Source: an uncultured Bacilli bacterium
GTDB taxonomy: Bacteria > Bacillota_I > Bacilli_A > RF39 > UBA660
Reading direction: 5' to 3'
Length of the DNA stretch: 46,547 bases
Assembly: GCA_944358705.1 (NCBI GenBank)
Contig: CALVRR010000013.1
Location: 1 to 46,547 of the forward strand
The notes beneath the pieces are model-generated. The model was not told the origin of the DNA. It did no database searches and was given only the letters and a program-made list of their open reading frames with translations. Position 1 is the first letter of the stretch. Every line of letters starts with the position of its first letter. Of the stretch, positions 17,864-27,057 are shown piece by piece. The translations under genes were made by a program, and so were the position numbers.

Positions 17864-18295
17864 TTAATTTAAATACTTCATAAAATATCGTGTCTCTGCT
17901 TCTTGTTGTATTTCGAATCCAAGACGCTTGTATAAATTATAGGCTCTAATATTTTGTTTATATACCCATAAATACACTGGAGAGTATTTTGTTTGGATAC
18001 CCTTAATTAATTCTGTTCCTATTTTTTTGTTTCTATATTCTTTCTCTATATATATTTCATCTAATAGAAAGCCATCTAAATATTTTTCTACTAAAATACA
18101 GCCTATTATTTTATCATTATTCATTATTAATTTATAATTTTTTATTTGTCTTGGAACATTTGCTTTGACATATTTATTTATTCTATCTATTTCTTCTTGT
18201 TTTAAATCTTTTGCATATGCAAACACATTTTTTAATTTATATTTTATTAGTAAATCTAAGTTGTCTATTGTTGCAGGTTCTAATTTATAATCCAT
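17864..18295 (-). CDS. GNAT N-acetyltransferase
   Basis: A GNAT-fold protein of 143 residues. The acetyl-CoA binding segment is visible as LDEIYIEKEYRNKKIGTELI (about residues 79-98, motif A R/Q-x-x-G-x-G/A variant RNKKIG). The closing motif NIRAYNLYKRLGFEI is typical of RimI-like members. The substrate is unknown. GGAGGTGATG precedes the ATG. It lies immediately upstream of rsgA. Confidence 0.85.
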   Translation of the reverse strand: MDYKLEPATIDNLDLLIKYKLKNVFAYAKDLKQEEIDRINKYVKANVPRQIKNYKLIMNNDKIIGCILVEKYLDGFLLDEIYIEKEYRNKKIGTELIKGIQTKYSPVYLWVYKQNIRAYNLYKRLGFEIQQEAETRYFMKYLN

Positions 18296-18352
18296 ACTAC
18301 ATCACCTCCGTTAATAATTAATCTTATTTTATCATGTTTCATTTTTAGGTAA

Positions 18353-18382
18353 TAAAAAATATCATCTTTTACGAATGATATT
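18353..18382 (-). terminator. terminator of a Nudix gene
   Basis: AATATCAT pairs with ATGATATT around a 9-base loop, followed by a T run on the minus strand. Confidence 0.75.
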
Positions 18383-18383
18383 C

Positions 18384-18791
18384 TTAGATTAAATTTAGGT
18401 CTTCTAACATTTTCTTATGGTCATATGCTAAATCCATGGATTTAATTTCTTCCGGCTTAAACCATTTTACTTCATCACATTCACTAACTGGAGAAGGTGT
18501 TCCTTTTATTATTTTGCAAGTATGTGGTAAGCAAATAAATGTTTTTGTTGGGTGTCTTCCTATTTTATCATAATATCTACCAACAAATTTGATATCGCCA
18601 AGTTCTACTCCAATTTCTTCCATAGCCTCTCTTTTTAAGGCATCTTCTACTTCTTCTCCCCATTCAATTGCTCCGGCAATTAATCCCCAGTAACCTATAT
18701 AGGCACCAGCTGTTCTATGCATTAATAATATTTCGCCCTTATCATTTGTAATAATTCCATCTACTCCAACATAGGGATGATCTTGTGCCAT
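18384..18791 (-). CDS. Nudix hydrolase, MutT/NADH-pyrophosphatase-like, 135 aa
   Basis: Compact Nudix protein with box GAIEWGEEVEDALKREAMEE continuing IGVEL, a perfect GX5EX7REUXEEXGU match. The opening YVGVDGIITNDKGEILLMHR is the usual first strand pair. It lies 38 bases downstream of another Nudix gene with no clear terminator between, so the two may be cotranscribed. The substrate is unknown. Confidence 0.87.
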   Translation of the reverse strand: MAQDHPYVGVDGIITNDKGEILLMHRTAGAYIGYWGLIAGAIEWGEEVEDALKREAMEEIGVELGDIKFVGRYYDKIGRHPTKTFICLPHTCKIIKGTPSPVSECDEVKWFKPEEIKSMDLAYDHKKMLEDLNLI

Positions 18792-18829
18792 TCTTATTTT
18801 TCCTTTCTTTTCAATATTTTAAATTTTAA

Positions 18830-19372
18830 TTATAATCTAAATAAATACTCTACTAAAACATCATATACTTCATCTCTTTTTACTAGTTTATCTGTTTTTC
18901 TTAATTCATTCAGTTCTGTTATAGTAACAAATTTAACGTCTTGTAATTCACTCTTTTGAAATTTTATACTTTCTTTATTTAATCCTTTTTGTCTTAAAAT
19001 GAAGAAGTCATAAAATTGCCTTTCTATGAAAGATTCGCTAAATTTTTCTTCTTTTCTAAAGGAATACATAAATCTAAATTCTTTTACTTCTACATTAAAT
19101 CCTAAATTCACACTTACTTCTTCATTAATTTCTCTTGTTGCTGCCATTAATGAATCTTGACCAGCAGATATATGCCCCGCAGCTGATATATCCCACATAT
19201 TGGCATTTTTTTCCTTATTTGCAGAACGTTGTTGAAGAAGAATTTCGTTTTTTTCATTGATTATGGCTACTACTATAGCTCTATGCCATAGACCTTTCTG
19301 ATGAACTTCGTCTCGGCTAGCTATTTTTCCAGTTTTTACTCCATTTTCATCTAATACATCTATTAATTCCAT
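18830..19372 (-). CDS. Nudix hydrolase of the IPP isomerase-like (YfcD) type
   Basis: The N-terminal ELIDVLDENGVKTGKIASRDEVHQKGLWHRA and the segment MWDISAAGHISAGQDSLMAA (GH instead of the usual GG before the box) are hallmarks of the type-1 isopentenyl-diphosphate-isomerase-like Nudix group. The box continues TREINEEVSV. Such stand-alone proteins are usually hydrolases, not true Idi, but Idi activity cannot be excluded. AAGGAGAAGAAA precedes the ATG. This is the third Nudix gene within 3.2 kb. Confidence 0.82.
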   Translation of the reverse strand: MELIDVLDENGVKTGKIASRDEVHQKGLWHRAIVVAIINEKNEILLQQRSANKEKNANMWDISAAGHISAGQDSLMAATREINEEVSVNLGFNVEVKEFRFMYSFRKEEKFSESFIERQFYDFFILRQKGLNKESIKFQKSELQDVKFVTITELNELRKTDKLVKRDEVYDVLVEYLFRL

Positions 19373-19485
19373 TTTCTTCTCCTTATTTTAATAAATTTCT
19401 GTTTCTTGATAGTCTTATTATATATGAATTATTTTTCTTTTACAACACCACTTATCTTTCATTTTTCTATCCTATATAAATGGTT

Positions 19486-21189
19486 TTATTTTGGTACTGA
19501 ATGTGTTGTTGGACTTATATTTTTTAGACTGGAAGGAGTCACTTTTTGATTTGAATCTTGAATCATCGTCTGTAACTCATGATTTTTTGCTTTTTCTTTT
19601 TTGATTATTCCTGATTGTTCAATTTCTTGCATATCTTCTTGTAGCTTTTCCATTCCTGATTCAATATTACTAATCTTCATTCTTGAATTTAGCACATCTG
19701 TTCTGGAAAATGATTGAGTAAATAATTCTTGTATAGCGGATTTATCCATGGGAATATCCATATCAGTTATACCTTTAAAAGAATCTTCCAAGGTATTTAT
19801 TTTTCCATATAATTCATTTATTCTATTACAGTTTCTTTCTTTTTGTATTCTTAGCATTTCCCTTTGTTGTGTTATATTTACTAGTTCTTGTCGATGGTAT
19901 TTAATCTTTTTTCTATGAATTATTCTTTTAAAAAAATTGGTCGACAATTTTTCTATTTGTTTTTCTGTATCTTTCTGTTTTTCTGACTCTTCTGTTAATA
20001 ATCTTTCTTGATTCTTAGATTCTTTTGATAAGCTTTCTATTTTCTTTTCTGTCATTTCTTTTTCATCAATCATTCTATTTAATTGAGATTTACGAAAAGC
20101 TAATTTTTCTTGTCGATTCATCTTTTCTAAGCTTTTCATTTCTTCTTGTAATAATTTCTTACTTTCTTTTAGGGCCTGGTTTTTTCTCTTTTGACTTAGA
20201 TACGCAATTTGTTCTGATAGTTCTTCATAGTTTGAAGATGACTTTAATATTTTTTCTATGGCTTGCTCCTCTATTTCATCCGTTGGTTTTAACTCTTTTA
20301 CTAGTTTTGAAAACAATTTAAAATGAGGAAATATTTCTGTATCACCTTCTATCTTTTCTATTGCAGATACTGTGGATAATAAAGAGGAATAATTATTACT
20401 TTTCTCCATAGATTTTTTTAAATACGTCACTATCGTACTTTTCAAGTTTTCTAAAGTAATCCCCTCTATACTTTGCTCATTATTATTTATTTTTTCTAAT
20501 AATGGTGCTAGGTCTTTTAGTTTTTCGTAGTCAGGAAATATGGTCGATAGAATTTCTTTATAATAAGAGTTATTATAAAATCTTTCTGTTTTTCTTAAGA
20601 GTTTAATTATACCTTTCATATTATGACAGGTCTTGCAACCAAGTTGACTCTTTAGATTTTCATTTCTCTCTTCTTCTGATAAAGTGCTACCAATAATTTT
20701 TTCTTCTTCAATTGTTATGTCATCTGTAATTTGTTTTCTCACACTATCAATTATACTGTCTGTATCATAAGTATTATATATACCATCGTAATTACCAGAA
20801 GCGTGAAAATCTATTTTTGTTCTTTTTTCTGGGTGTTCTTTATTATGTTTATCAATAATCTTTAAATTATCAGTAATAAATTGTGCTTGAGTATAACTGA
20901 GTTCTCCATTATCTGGCATTGCAATTCTTATACCAATTTTATCAAAAAAGAAATAGGTATGATTATCTCTCATAGCAGCCCAGCCATACCTTTGGTCTGT
21001 TGGATGAATCTCATTTTCAATATTGATAGAAATGTCATCATGAGTTTTAAAATCATTTGGTAATATTTGAGTATAGAAAACACATTGTTTGTCCGTAATT
21101 ACCATGACCGCTCTTGTTCCTTTTCCCTGCCAATCTGTTAAATATTCATGTAAAGTTAATTTTAAACAACGTTCATCTATCTTTTCCAT
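19486..21189 (-). CDS. hypothetical coiled-coil protein, 567 aa
   Basis: I do not recognise the family. The N-terminal about 150 residues look globular, with aromatic-rich beta segments (AVMVITDKQCVFYTQILP; NHTYFFFDKIGIRIAMPD). A CKTC pair lies near residue 183. Residues about 320-470 are strongly coiled-coil (Lys/Glu/Gln heptads). There is no membrane segment. I moved the start to the ATG at 21189 because GGTGAG lies 7 bases before it, in preference to a GTG at 21201. It resembles the 849-aa and 271-aa proteins in style, and all three may be lineage-specific. Confidence 0.6.
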   Translation of the reverse strand: MEKIDERCLKLTLHEYLTDWQGKGTRAVMVITDKQCVFYTQILPNDFKTHDDISINIENEIHPTDQRYGWAAMRDNHTYFFFDKIGIRIAMPDNGELSYTQAQFITDNLKIIDKHNKEHPEKRTKIDFHASGNYDGIYNTYDTDSIIDSVRKQITDDITIEEEKIIGSTLSEEERNENLKSQLGCKTCHNMKGIIKLLRKTERFYNNSYYKEILSTIFPDYEKLKDLAPLLEKINNNEQSIEGITLENLKSTIVTYLKKSMEKSNNYSSLLSTVSAIEKIEGDTEIFPHFKLFSKLVKELKPTDEIEEQAIEKILKSSSNYEELSEQIAYLSQKRKNQALKESKKLLQEEMKSLEKMNRQEKLAFRKSQLNRMIDEKEMTEKKIESLSKESKNQERLLTEESEKQKDTEKQIEKLSTNFFKRIIHRKKIKYHRQELVNITQQREMLRIQKERNCNRINELYGKINTLEDSFKGITDMDIPMDKSAIQELFTQSFSRTDVLNSRMKISNIESGMEKLQEDMQEIEQSGIIKKEKAKNHELQTMIQDSNQKVTPSSLKNISPTTHSVPK

Positions 21190-21254
21190 ACATTTTCTCA
21201 CCTTCTATATAAATATAACCTATTTCATTATTATTTTTAAGTGATTTTATTTAA

Positions 21255-21752
21255 TTATATATTTTCTTTTTTCTCATTTTCTTGTAGCGTTCTAGTTATT
21301 CTACTAGTTATATATAAAGTAAGAATGCATATTACCAATAAAAATAAAAATGCATATTTAATATCTAACTGTAATAATATAACACTTACTATAAGACTTA
21401 TAGAAAATTTTCCAACTTTTCTGAATAATGTATAATATACAGAAAATTCATCATGAAATTTCTTCGGAGTATTATTAAATAAAATTGTTCTTCCATAATT
21501 TTCTGTTGAGTCTCTTAATAGTAATAATAAACAAAATCCTATTGTTATTACTATAATTCCACTATACCCTGTTGGCATTAAATCTCCTATTAAAATAAAA
21601 ATTAGAGCAATCATTAATAATATATTTAAAACTAGGGATAACTTATTTTTTAATTTATTATATATTTTATTAAATATAACATTTCCTAATACTCCATAAT
21701 AAAATGGATAAAGTTTGATACTCATTTCAATTCTTTTATTTTTCGTTGACAT
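21255..21752 (-). CDS. small multi-pass membrane protein, possibly half an MFS transporter
   Basis: A protein of 165 residues with about four to five hydrophobic helices in two pairs, separated by a loop with RDSTENYGRTILFNNTPKKF. The layout, with a basic loop (NKIYNKLKNK) before paired helices, is reminiscent of the C-terminal half of a major-facilitator protein. It is too short for a complete transporter and I see no first half upstream. The ATG at 21752 is preferred to that at 21764, because an extended -10 (TGG-TATAAT, 21777-21769) places transcription start almost at 21764. It may be a remnant. Confidence 0.45.
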   Translation of the reverse strand: MSTKNKRIEMSIKLYPFYYGVLGNVIFNKIYNKLKNKLSLVLNILLMIALIFILIGDLMPTGYSGIIVITIGFCLLLLLRDSTENYGRTILFNNTPKKFHDEFSVYYTLFRKVGKFSISLIVSVILLQLDIKYAFLFLLVICILTLYITSRITRTLQENEKKENI

Positions 21753-21925
21753 GAACTTCACCATATAAATTATACCATATTAATCATTCGATTTCTTTAA
21801 AGAATATATAAGTCATTCTTTATTTCAAGTAGGATTTTGGTAAGTTACTAATTCATCAATTATAAAATCTTTGTTTGTTAAAAAAATATTATATCATGGT
21901 ATTCTTTCCATTTTTCTAATATTTC

Positions 21926-21954
21926 TTGCAATACTTTTTACCAAGTGATACAAT
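21926..21954 (+). promoter_or_regulatory. promoter of the TsaC/Sua5-type gene
   Basis: TTGCAA (21926-21931), 17-base spacer ending in TGA, TACAAT (21949-21954). The leader is short, with GAGGTA before the ATG at 21985. Confidence 0.75.
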
Positions 21955-21984
21955 CAGTTATATTTTTAAAAGAGGTATTTAAAA

Positions 21985-22599
21985 ATGAAAAGATATAAAC
22001 AAAGTGAGATTGAGTTAATAATTAAAATTCTTAAAGAGGATGGAGTTCTTAGTGTTCCAACGGATACAGTATATGGAATATGTGCTAGAGTTAATTCACC
22101 TACAGCATTCCATAAATTAGTAGAAGTTAAGAACCGACCTGCTAATAAAAATTTTCCTGTAATGTGTAGTAATATTGAACAAATTAAAAACATTGGTATT
22201 GTTGATCAAAAAGTTAAAAAATTAATTCATGCTTTTATGCCTGGTCCTATTACTTTAGTTTTAAGAAAAAAGATAGATTCTGTTTTAGCAATTAACAATG
22301 GTGGAAAAAGAGAAACAAATGAAATTGCAGTTAGAATGGCACCTTCTTTATTCTTAAAAGATATTATTGATGGCGTGGGTAGTCCTTTATTTATGACCAG
22401 TGCTAATAAAAGTGGAGAAAAAATATGTATGAATTTAGATGATATAGAAGAAATGTGTCCTGCTTTAGATGGAATGGTGGAAGGAGAGGTTTCTTTTGGC
22501 AAAGCAAGTACTATAGTAGATTGTACCGGAAGTGAAATAATCATTCAAAGAGAAGGTCCTATTTCAGAAGAACAGATTGTAAATATATTAAAACATTAA
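21985..22599 (+). CDS. YrdC-domain protein, threonylcarbamoyl-AMP synthase type
   Basis: YrdC/Sua5 fold without the C-terminal Sua5 domain (204 aa). Typical elements are VLSVPTDTVYGICARVNSP, the K-x-R motif in VEVKNRPANKNFPVM, PGPITLVL and MTSANKSGE. The family makes threonylcarbamoyl-AMP from Thr, bicarbonate and ATP for the t6A modification of tRNA. This protein diverges from the canonical form, so it could be a YciO-like paralogue. It has its own promoter and converges on the HD-domain gene 14 bases away. Confidence 0.82.
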   Translation: MKRYKQSEIELIIKILKEDGVLSVPTDTVYGICARVNSPTAFHKLVEVKNRPANKNFPVMCSNIEQIKNIGIVDQKVKKLIHAFMPGPITLVLRKKIDSVLAINNGGKRETNEIAVRMAPSLFLKDIIDGVGSPLFMTSANKSGEKICMNLDDIEEMCPALDGMVEGEVSFGKASTIVDCTGSEIIIQREGPISEEQIVNILKH

Positions 22600-22613
22600 T
22601 TTTTTCGGTTATT

Positions 22614-23222
22614 TTATTTATCATTTAAGTTCTCGAAGATAGAATCATATTCTTTTTTCCATTCAAATCCCCACTCTTCATAACGAGTTTTTAAAATATC
22701 TTTTATTTGTTTATAGATTGGCATTAGCTTTTTATAATTTTTAATTGCTTTATCGGCATAAGTTGCGAAAAGTTCATGATTCATAATTTCTGTATTTACT
22801 GTTAGAGGGTGAATCATACCTTCTAATTTATCACAAGCATTTACAAAACAGGCTTCCTCTGTTTTTTTCTCTTTATATTCTTTGTAATAATCTTTTATGG
22901 GACTATAATAAATTTCTGATAGCTCCTTTATTTTTTTTGATTCATAAATATCTTTATTTGCATTGATATCTTTATCAATGTTTTCTTTAATATCCACATC
23001 TTTATCTAAATCCATTTCACCAAAATCATGATAAATTGCAAGGCAAATACATTTTTGATAATCTAACTTTAAATCTAATTCTCTATAAAAATAATCAATC
23101 ATCAATATTAACTTAAATGTGTGTTCCGCAGTACTTTCACTAAATTGGGGATAATTTCCATATCTTTTTGTTTTTTGTAAATCATTTATTTTAAATAAAT
23201 ATTCTAATGTTTTCTTTTCCAT
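22614..23222 (-). CDS. HD-domain phosphohydrolase, YfbR/HDDC2-like
   Basis: A small HD protein of 202 residues. The metal ligands are visible as His in STAEHTFKL, the His-Asp pair in IYHDFGEMD and a later Asp in NACDKLEG. This H...HD...D layout and size match the YfbR 5'-deoxynucleotidase group, which removes phosphate from deoxynucleoside monophosphates. Substrate is inferred by family only. AAGGAGAATACCA precedes the ATG. Confidence 0.82.
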   Translation of the reverse strand: MEKKTLEYLFKINDLQKTKRYGNYPQFSESTAEHTFKLILMIDYFYRELDLKLDYQKCICLAIYHDFGEMDLDKDVDIKENIDKDINANKDIYESKKIKELSEIYYSPIKDYYKEYKEKKTEEACFVNACDKLEGMIHPLTVNTEIMNHELFATYADKAIKNYKKLMPIYKQIKDILKTRYEEWGFEWKKEYDSIFENLNDK

Positions 23223-23389
23223 TGGTATTCTCCTTATTATTCATTCGGTCTTGCTTATTTTTTATCATTAAATTTTCTTTCTGTCAATTTATTATCAAAT
23301 ACTTTCATTCTTGCTCTATAAATAATCTATAATAGGATTAAATTGTTTTATTCTTTTGATCTTTTCATATATCGAAATATATAGAAAAC

Positions 23390-23398
23390 TGATATAAT
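23390..23398 (+). promoter_or_regulatory. extended -10 promoter
   Basis: TG-A-TATAAT on the plus strand, 69 bases before the ATG at 23467. The leader is long but shows no clear riboswitch-like structure. Confidence 0.55.
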
Positions 23399-23466
23399 TA
23401 AGAAAAATATTAAAACTTTAAAGTCTGGAAAAGAGAAAGGATTTAGAAGAAAGGAATTGTTGTTCT

Positions 23467-25752
23467 ATGATGATAAATCCAAAAGTTACATGTGATAATT
23501 TAGGTGGGAAGGGTTATCAATTAAGTCTTTTAAAAGATATTTGTTCTGTTCCTGAATTCTTTGTTATTGCTTTTGATAATTTTAATGAAGCAAATGATTC
23601 TAGTATTCAAAATACAATCTTAGAATATTATAACAAGATGAAATTTGATTTGGTTTCTGTTAGAAGTTCGGCTACTTTAGAAGATAGTGTCAAAACTAGT
23701 TTTGCAGGGATGTTTGAAACAAAGTTAAATGTTAATAAAGATAATCTCATTGAAGCTATTCGAGAAGTAGTTTCATCAGCCGCTAATGATAGGGTGAAAG
23801 AATACTGTAAACTTAATAATATTGATTATAATCTTTTGAAAATGAGAGTAGCAATTCAAAAAATGGTTGATAGTAGAATATCAGGAGTTTGTTTTACTAG
23901 AACAGCTGATCATTTAAATTCTATGTTAATTGAAGCTTGTTTTGGTCTTGGGGAAGCATTGGTAAGTGGAACTGTGACTCCAGATACTTTCCAGATTAAT
24001 AGAGATAATTTTAAAATTGAAAAACAAGTTATTAGTTATCAGAAAAATATGTTAACTTTAAATGAAAAAAATTATAGAGAAGTTCCTTTACATAAAAGAA
24101 ATGCAAGAAAACTTACGGATGATGAAATTAAAGAACTTGTTCAAATATCTTTAAAAATTGAAAAGAAGTTAAATTATAAGGCTGTGGATATAGAATGGGC
24201 TTTTGAAAATGATAAATTGTATATTTTACAAGCTAGGCCAATTACTACGATAAATTATAGAGTAAGTGAAATAATGAATCATATAAAACTGCATACGGAT
24301 TGGATAAAATTATATAATAATGAGTATAATTTTATGATGCAAAGCGCTAGTATTACTGCTATGGAAGATAATGTAATGTCTAAAGTATTAGGATTTGATA
24401 TTAAATTAGGTAATTACATTGTTTTAGGAGGTAATGAATACACCTCTTTAAATAACCAGAGAATAGTTTCTACGTTTTTTGATCATAAACTTTCCGACGA
24501 TATTAATTTCTTTAAAATATATGCTAAAAAAGTAAAAGATATCATTGATGAAATCAACTTGTTTAGTAATACTATTTCCAATAAAAATTTTAGTTTTATG
24601 TCTAATGAGCAATTAGAGAAAGAGCTTATATATTTACAAGAATTATATATTAAGGGATTTTGTCCGTATAATTTATATCCTGATAATTATATTTATCAGA
24701 AACTGAAAACTTTAAATGTGAGTCCTATTATCATTGATAGAGTTTCAAAATTAATAAATACTACTGGTATTTATTCTATCGATGAGACTTTAAATATACT
24801 AAAAATTGCGAAAGAAATTAAAGATAATCATTATCAGCTAAATAATTTAGATGAGAAGATTATTTCTGCTATTGAAGATCATAAAAACAAATATGGTTGG
24901 ATGAAAGCCTATGATTTAGAACATGATAATATGGAAACTTATGATACTAAATACTATCTATCAAGAATAAAAGAATTGTTAAATGAAGATGTTCTGGTAT
25001 TAATAAATAGTGTTGAAAATAAAAGGTTAGATTCTGATAAAGAATTTGATGAATTATTAAATAATAATAACTTTAATGAGTTAATAAAAAATATATTGAT
25101 TGCGATGAGAGATTTTATTTATTTGCAAACCTTACTTTCTGAAAGTTATACTAGAATGATGTTTATGGGTAAAATTTCTATTATGAAAGAAATTGTTTAC
25201 CGTATTCATAAGGATATTGAAAGTTATGTTTCTTTAGATTTTGATGAGCAAAGAGAAGTAATTTATGATGCTAAAAATTATGATGTCTATGTGGAAAAAA
25301 ACAAGTATGGGAAAGCTAGAATTAAAATCGATAGTTATAGAAAAATATTCAAAGGTAAAGATATAAAATTGCTTAAACAAAAAGTGAATGATTATTGTTT
25401 ATCTTTTGTTAAAGAAAAGATGCAAAATGCAAATGTTATTTCAGGTACTTCAGTAAATGGAGGTATCGTTAAAGGAAAAGCAAAAATCATTAAAACTATG
25501 AAAGATTTAGATAAGATTCATACTGGAGATATTTTAATAGCTGATATGACAAGTCCAGATTATGTAACAGTTTTTAATAAAGTAGCTGCTTTTGTTACAG
25601 ATGAGGGTGGTCTCACTTGTCATGCAGCAATCGTTTCGAAAGAATTTAATGTACCTTGTATTGTTGGTACCCAATTTGCAACACAGATACTAAAAGATAA
25701 TACATTCATTGAAGTGGATGCTAATAACGGAATTATTACTATTTTACAATAA
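23467..25752 (+). CDS. PEP synthase / rifampin phosphotransferase-like enzyme
   Basis: A dikinase-type phosphotransferase of 761 residues. An N-terminal ATP-grasp domain (about 1-262) has GGKGYQLS, SVRSSATLEDS, EACFGLGEALVSGTVTPD and the closing LYILQARPI. A helical middle region follows (about 290-660). The C-terminal swivelling domain (about 670-761) has TDEGGLTCHAAIVSKE, with His719 the phosphorylated residue. The PEP-binding TIM barrel of true PpsA/PpdK is missing. ATP-grasp, helical middle and His domain is the layout of rifampin phosphotransferase, which inactivates rifamycins, but the middle domain decides the substrate and cannot be judged by eye. AAAGGA precedes the paired ATGs. Confidence 0.78.
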   Translation: MMINPKVTCDNLGGKGYQLSLLKDICSVPEFFVIAFDNFNEANDSSIQNTILEYYNKMKFDLVSVRSSATLEDSVKTSFAGMFETKLNVNKDNLIEAIREVVSSAANDRVKEYCKLNNIDYNLLKMRVAIQKMVDSRISGVCFTRTADHLNSMLIEACFGLGEALVSGTVTPDTFQINRDNFKIEKQVISYQKNMLTLNEKNYREVPLHKRNARKLTDDEIKELVQISLKIEKKLNYKAVDIEWAFENDKLYILQARPITTINYRVSEIMNHIKLHTDWIKLYNNEYNFMMQSASITAMEDNVMSKVLGFDIKLGNYIVLGGNEYTSLNNQRIVSTFFDHKLSDDINFFKIYAKKVKDIIDEINLFSNTISNKNFSFMSNEQLEKELIYLQELYIKGFCPYNLYPDNYIYQKLKTLNVSPIIIDRVSKLINTTGIYSIDETLNILKIAKEIKDNHYQLNNLDEKIISAIEDHKNKYGWMKAYDLEHDNMETYDTKYYLSRIKELLNEDVLVLINSVENKRLDSDKEFDELLNNNNFNELIKNILIAMRDFIYLQTLLSESYTRMMFMGKISIMKEIVYRIHKDIESYVSLDFDEQREVIYDAKNYDVYVEKNKYGKARIKIDSYRKIFKGKDIKLLKQKVNDYCLSFVKEKMQNANVISGTSVNGGIVKGKAKIIKTMKDLDKIHTGDILIADMTSPDYVTVFNKVAAFVTDEGGLTCHAAIVSKEFNVPCIVGTQFATQILKDNTFIEVDANNGIITILQ

Positions 25753-25783
25753 AAATCCACTAGTTTAACTAGTGGATTTTTAT
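25751..25783. terminator. bidirectional terminator, probably the ancestral end of secA too
   Basis: ATCCACTAGT pairs with ACTAGTGGAT around a 3-base loop; A and T runs flank it. It lies directly beyond a secA-tail copy, so before integration it could have ended both this gene and secA. Confidence 0.8.
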
Positions 25784-25785
25784 TA

Positions 25786-25826
25786 CTTTCCGCAACATTG
25801 TTTATATTTCTTTCCACTACCACATG
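25786..25826 (-). repeat. secA-tail attachment site, copy 1 (outer end)
   Basis: A duplicate of the last codons of secA. On the minus strand it reads CGSGKKYKQCCGK and then TAA. It matches the real secA end at 37 of 41 positions, including an identical 20-base core (25793-25812). It is non-coding here, because a TGA lies just upstream in the same frame. I interpret it as the outer att junction and the ancestral 3' end of secA. Confidence 0.8.
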
Positions 25827-26119
25827 TTCATGAAATCCAAGTATTTATAGTATTTATGTTATTTACGTAATTACTTGTATTTCAAGGCTTTGTGACGCAG
25901 GTAATAAAAATACTTATGACATTTATAGTACTATCAGTACTATGTTTATTTTATAATTTGCAAACAAATTGGAAACATTGTGTGCATTCATTCACTTTTT
26001 CAACTTCTCAATTTAAAACCAAATTATATATGATTTTTTGTCATTTAAAACAAGATATTATATCTAACATTGTGATATACTTTTTTTACATCCATCCTTA
26101 TTTTTAAAGTGTTATATAC
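25827..26119. other. non-coding att-flanking arm region of element A
   Basis: About 290 bases without a credible gene. It has short AT-rich direct repeats (AGTACTAT at 25927-25934 and 25936-25943) and an arm stretch (25960-25995) clearly similar to 27877-27911 beside copy 2. It probably contains integrase and excisionase arm sites. Confidence 0.5.
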
Positions 26120-27037
26120 TTACCAATTATCTGTAAGCTCAAAATTTTTTGCGTAAGAGTAATTTATTATTTCTCCATCTTTCGTATCATTCCATCCTTT
26201 AAAACTGTGCGACCATTTTGTCAATTGTGATGCACTTTTATTATTCAACTGATTTAGAACCTTGTCCATGATAATTATTTCTTCTTTTGTAAATAAGGAT
26301 AAATCGCAATCTTGAGCTGGTTTGAATAATATTTTATCATCCTCATTATTGGCAAATTTCAAGTAATTTTGGTGAACTAAAAGTTGTAAATATGTACCCT
26401 GATTATCAATAACTGGTCCATAAGTGCCATGAGCATATTTAAATGAAGTTATAGGATGTTTAATTTCTTTAACTGCTTCAAAATCAATAGCAAAAAAGTT
26501 TTTCATTATTTGCGTTTTGTATAACGGATTGTTTTTTAAAACATATAAAAATACATTAATTGTTTTTAAATCTAATTCTGCATTTATTAATTGACATATT
26601 TTATAATATTCATTTTTTTCTATTGAATCCTTGTTGCTTTTTAAAATTTCAAGAAATGCATTTTTATTATTTTTAATTTTTTTATAAATTAATAAATATT
26701 GTTTTTGTGGCAAAGATTCCGCGTTTTCATATCTTATAATTGTTCTTTTACTCCAACCAAGAGCTTTAGAAAATAATTCTTGTGATAAATTATAAAAACT
26801 ACGTATTTCTTTTAATTCTTCAAAACTTAGTTCAAATAACTTTAGATATGCATTATAAATATTATGTAATGACTCATTTAAATTGTCATTAATTAATTCA
26901 TTTTCACAAAAAGGGCACTTAAAAATTTGCTCTTCAACATGAACTGTTTTATGCCGAACAACATAAGTATTATTTTGAATAGTGCAAAGTGGTTTAACAT
27001 CTTTATCACAATTAAAACAATATAGTGATTTTCCCAT
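26120..27037 (-). CDS. zinc-finger/HTH antitoxin with SocA-like (Panacea) domain
   Basis: Three parts are visible. An MqsA-like zinc ribbon has CFNC near residue 7 and CPFC near residue 38. An XRE-type helix-turn-helix follows (about 75-110), with LSQELFSKALGWSKRTIIRYEN. A C-terminal DUF4065/Panacea-like domain (about 150-300) has FKYAHGTYGPVIDNQGTYLQLL and KWSHSFKGWNDTKDGEIINY. Panacea domains are known to neutralise many unrelated toxins. The gene follows the toxin gene by 20 bases with AAAGGAGGG before its ATG. Unlike most systems, the toxin comes first, as in mqsRA. It should bind and repress the shared promoter. Confidence 0.8.
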   Translation of the reverse strand: MGKSLYCFNCDKDVKPLCTIQNNTYVVRHKTVHVEEQIFKCPFCENELINDNLNESLHNIYNAYLKLFELSFEELKEIRSFYNLSQELFSKALGWSKRTIIRYENAESLPQKQYLLIYKKIKNNKNAFLEILKSNKDSIEKNEYYKICQLINAELDLKTINVFLYVLKNNPLYKTQIMKNFFAIDFEAVKEIKHPITSFKYAHGTYGPVIDNQGTYLQLLVHQNYLKFANNEDDKILFKPAQDCDLSLFTKEEIIIMDKVLNQLNNKSASQLTKWSHSFKGWNDTKDGEIINYSYAKNFELTDNW

Positions 27038-27057
27038 AGCTTTTCCCTCCTTTATTG

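Noticed and set aside
25892..26107. Plus-strand open frame of 71 codons beside secA-tail copy 1
   Set aside because: Low-complexity hydrophobic sequence over arm repeats, no ribosome site, no recognisable protein.
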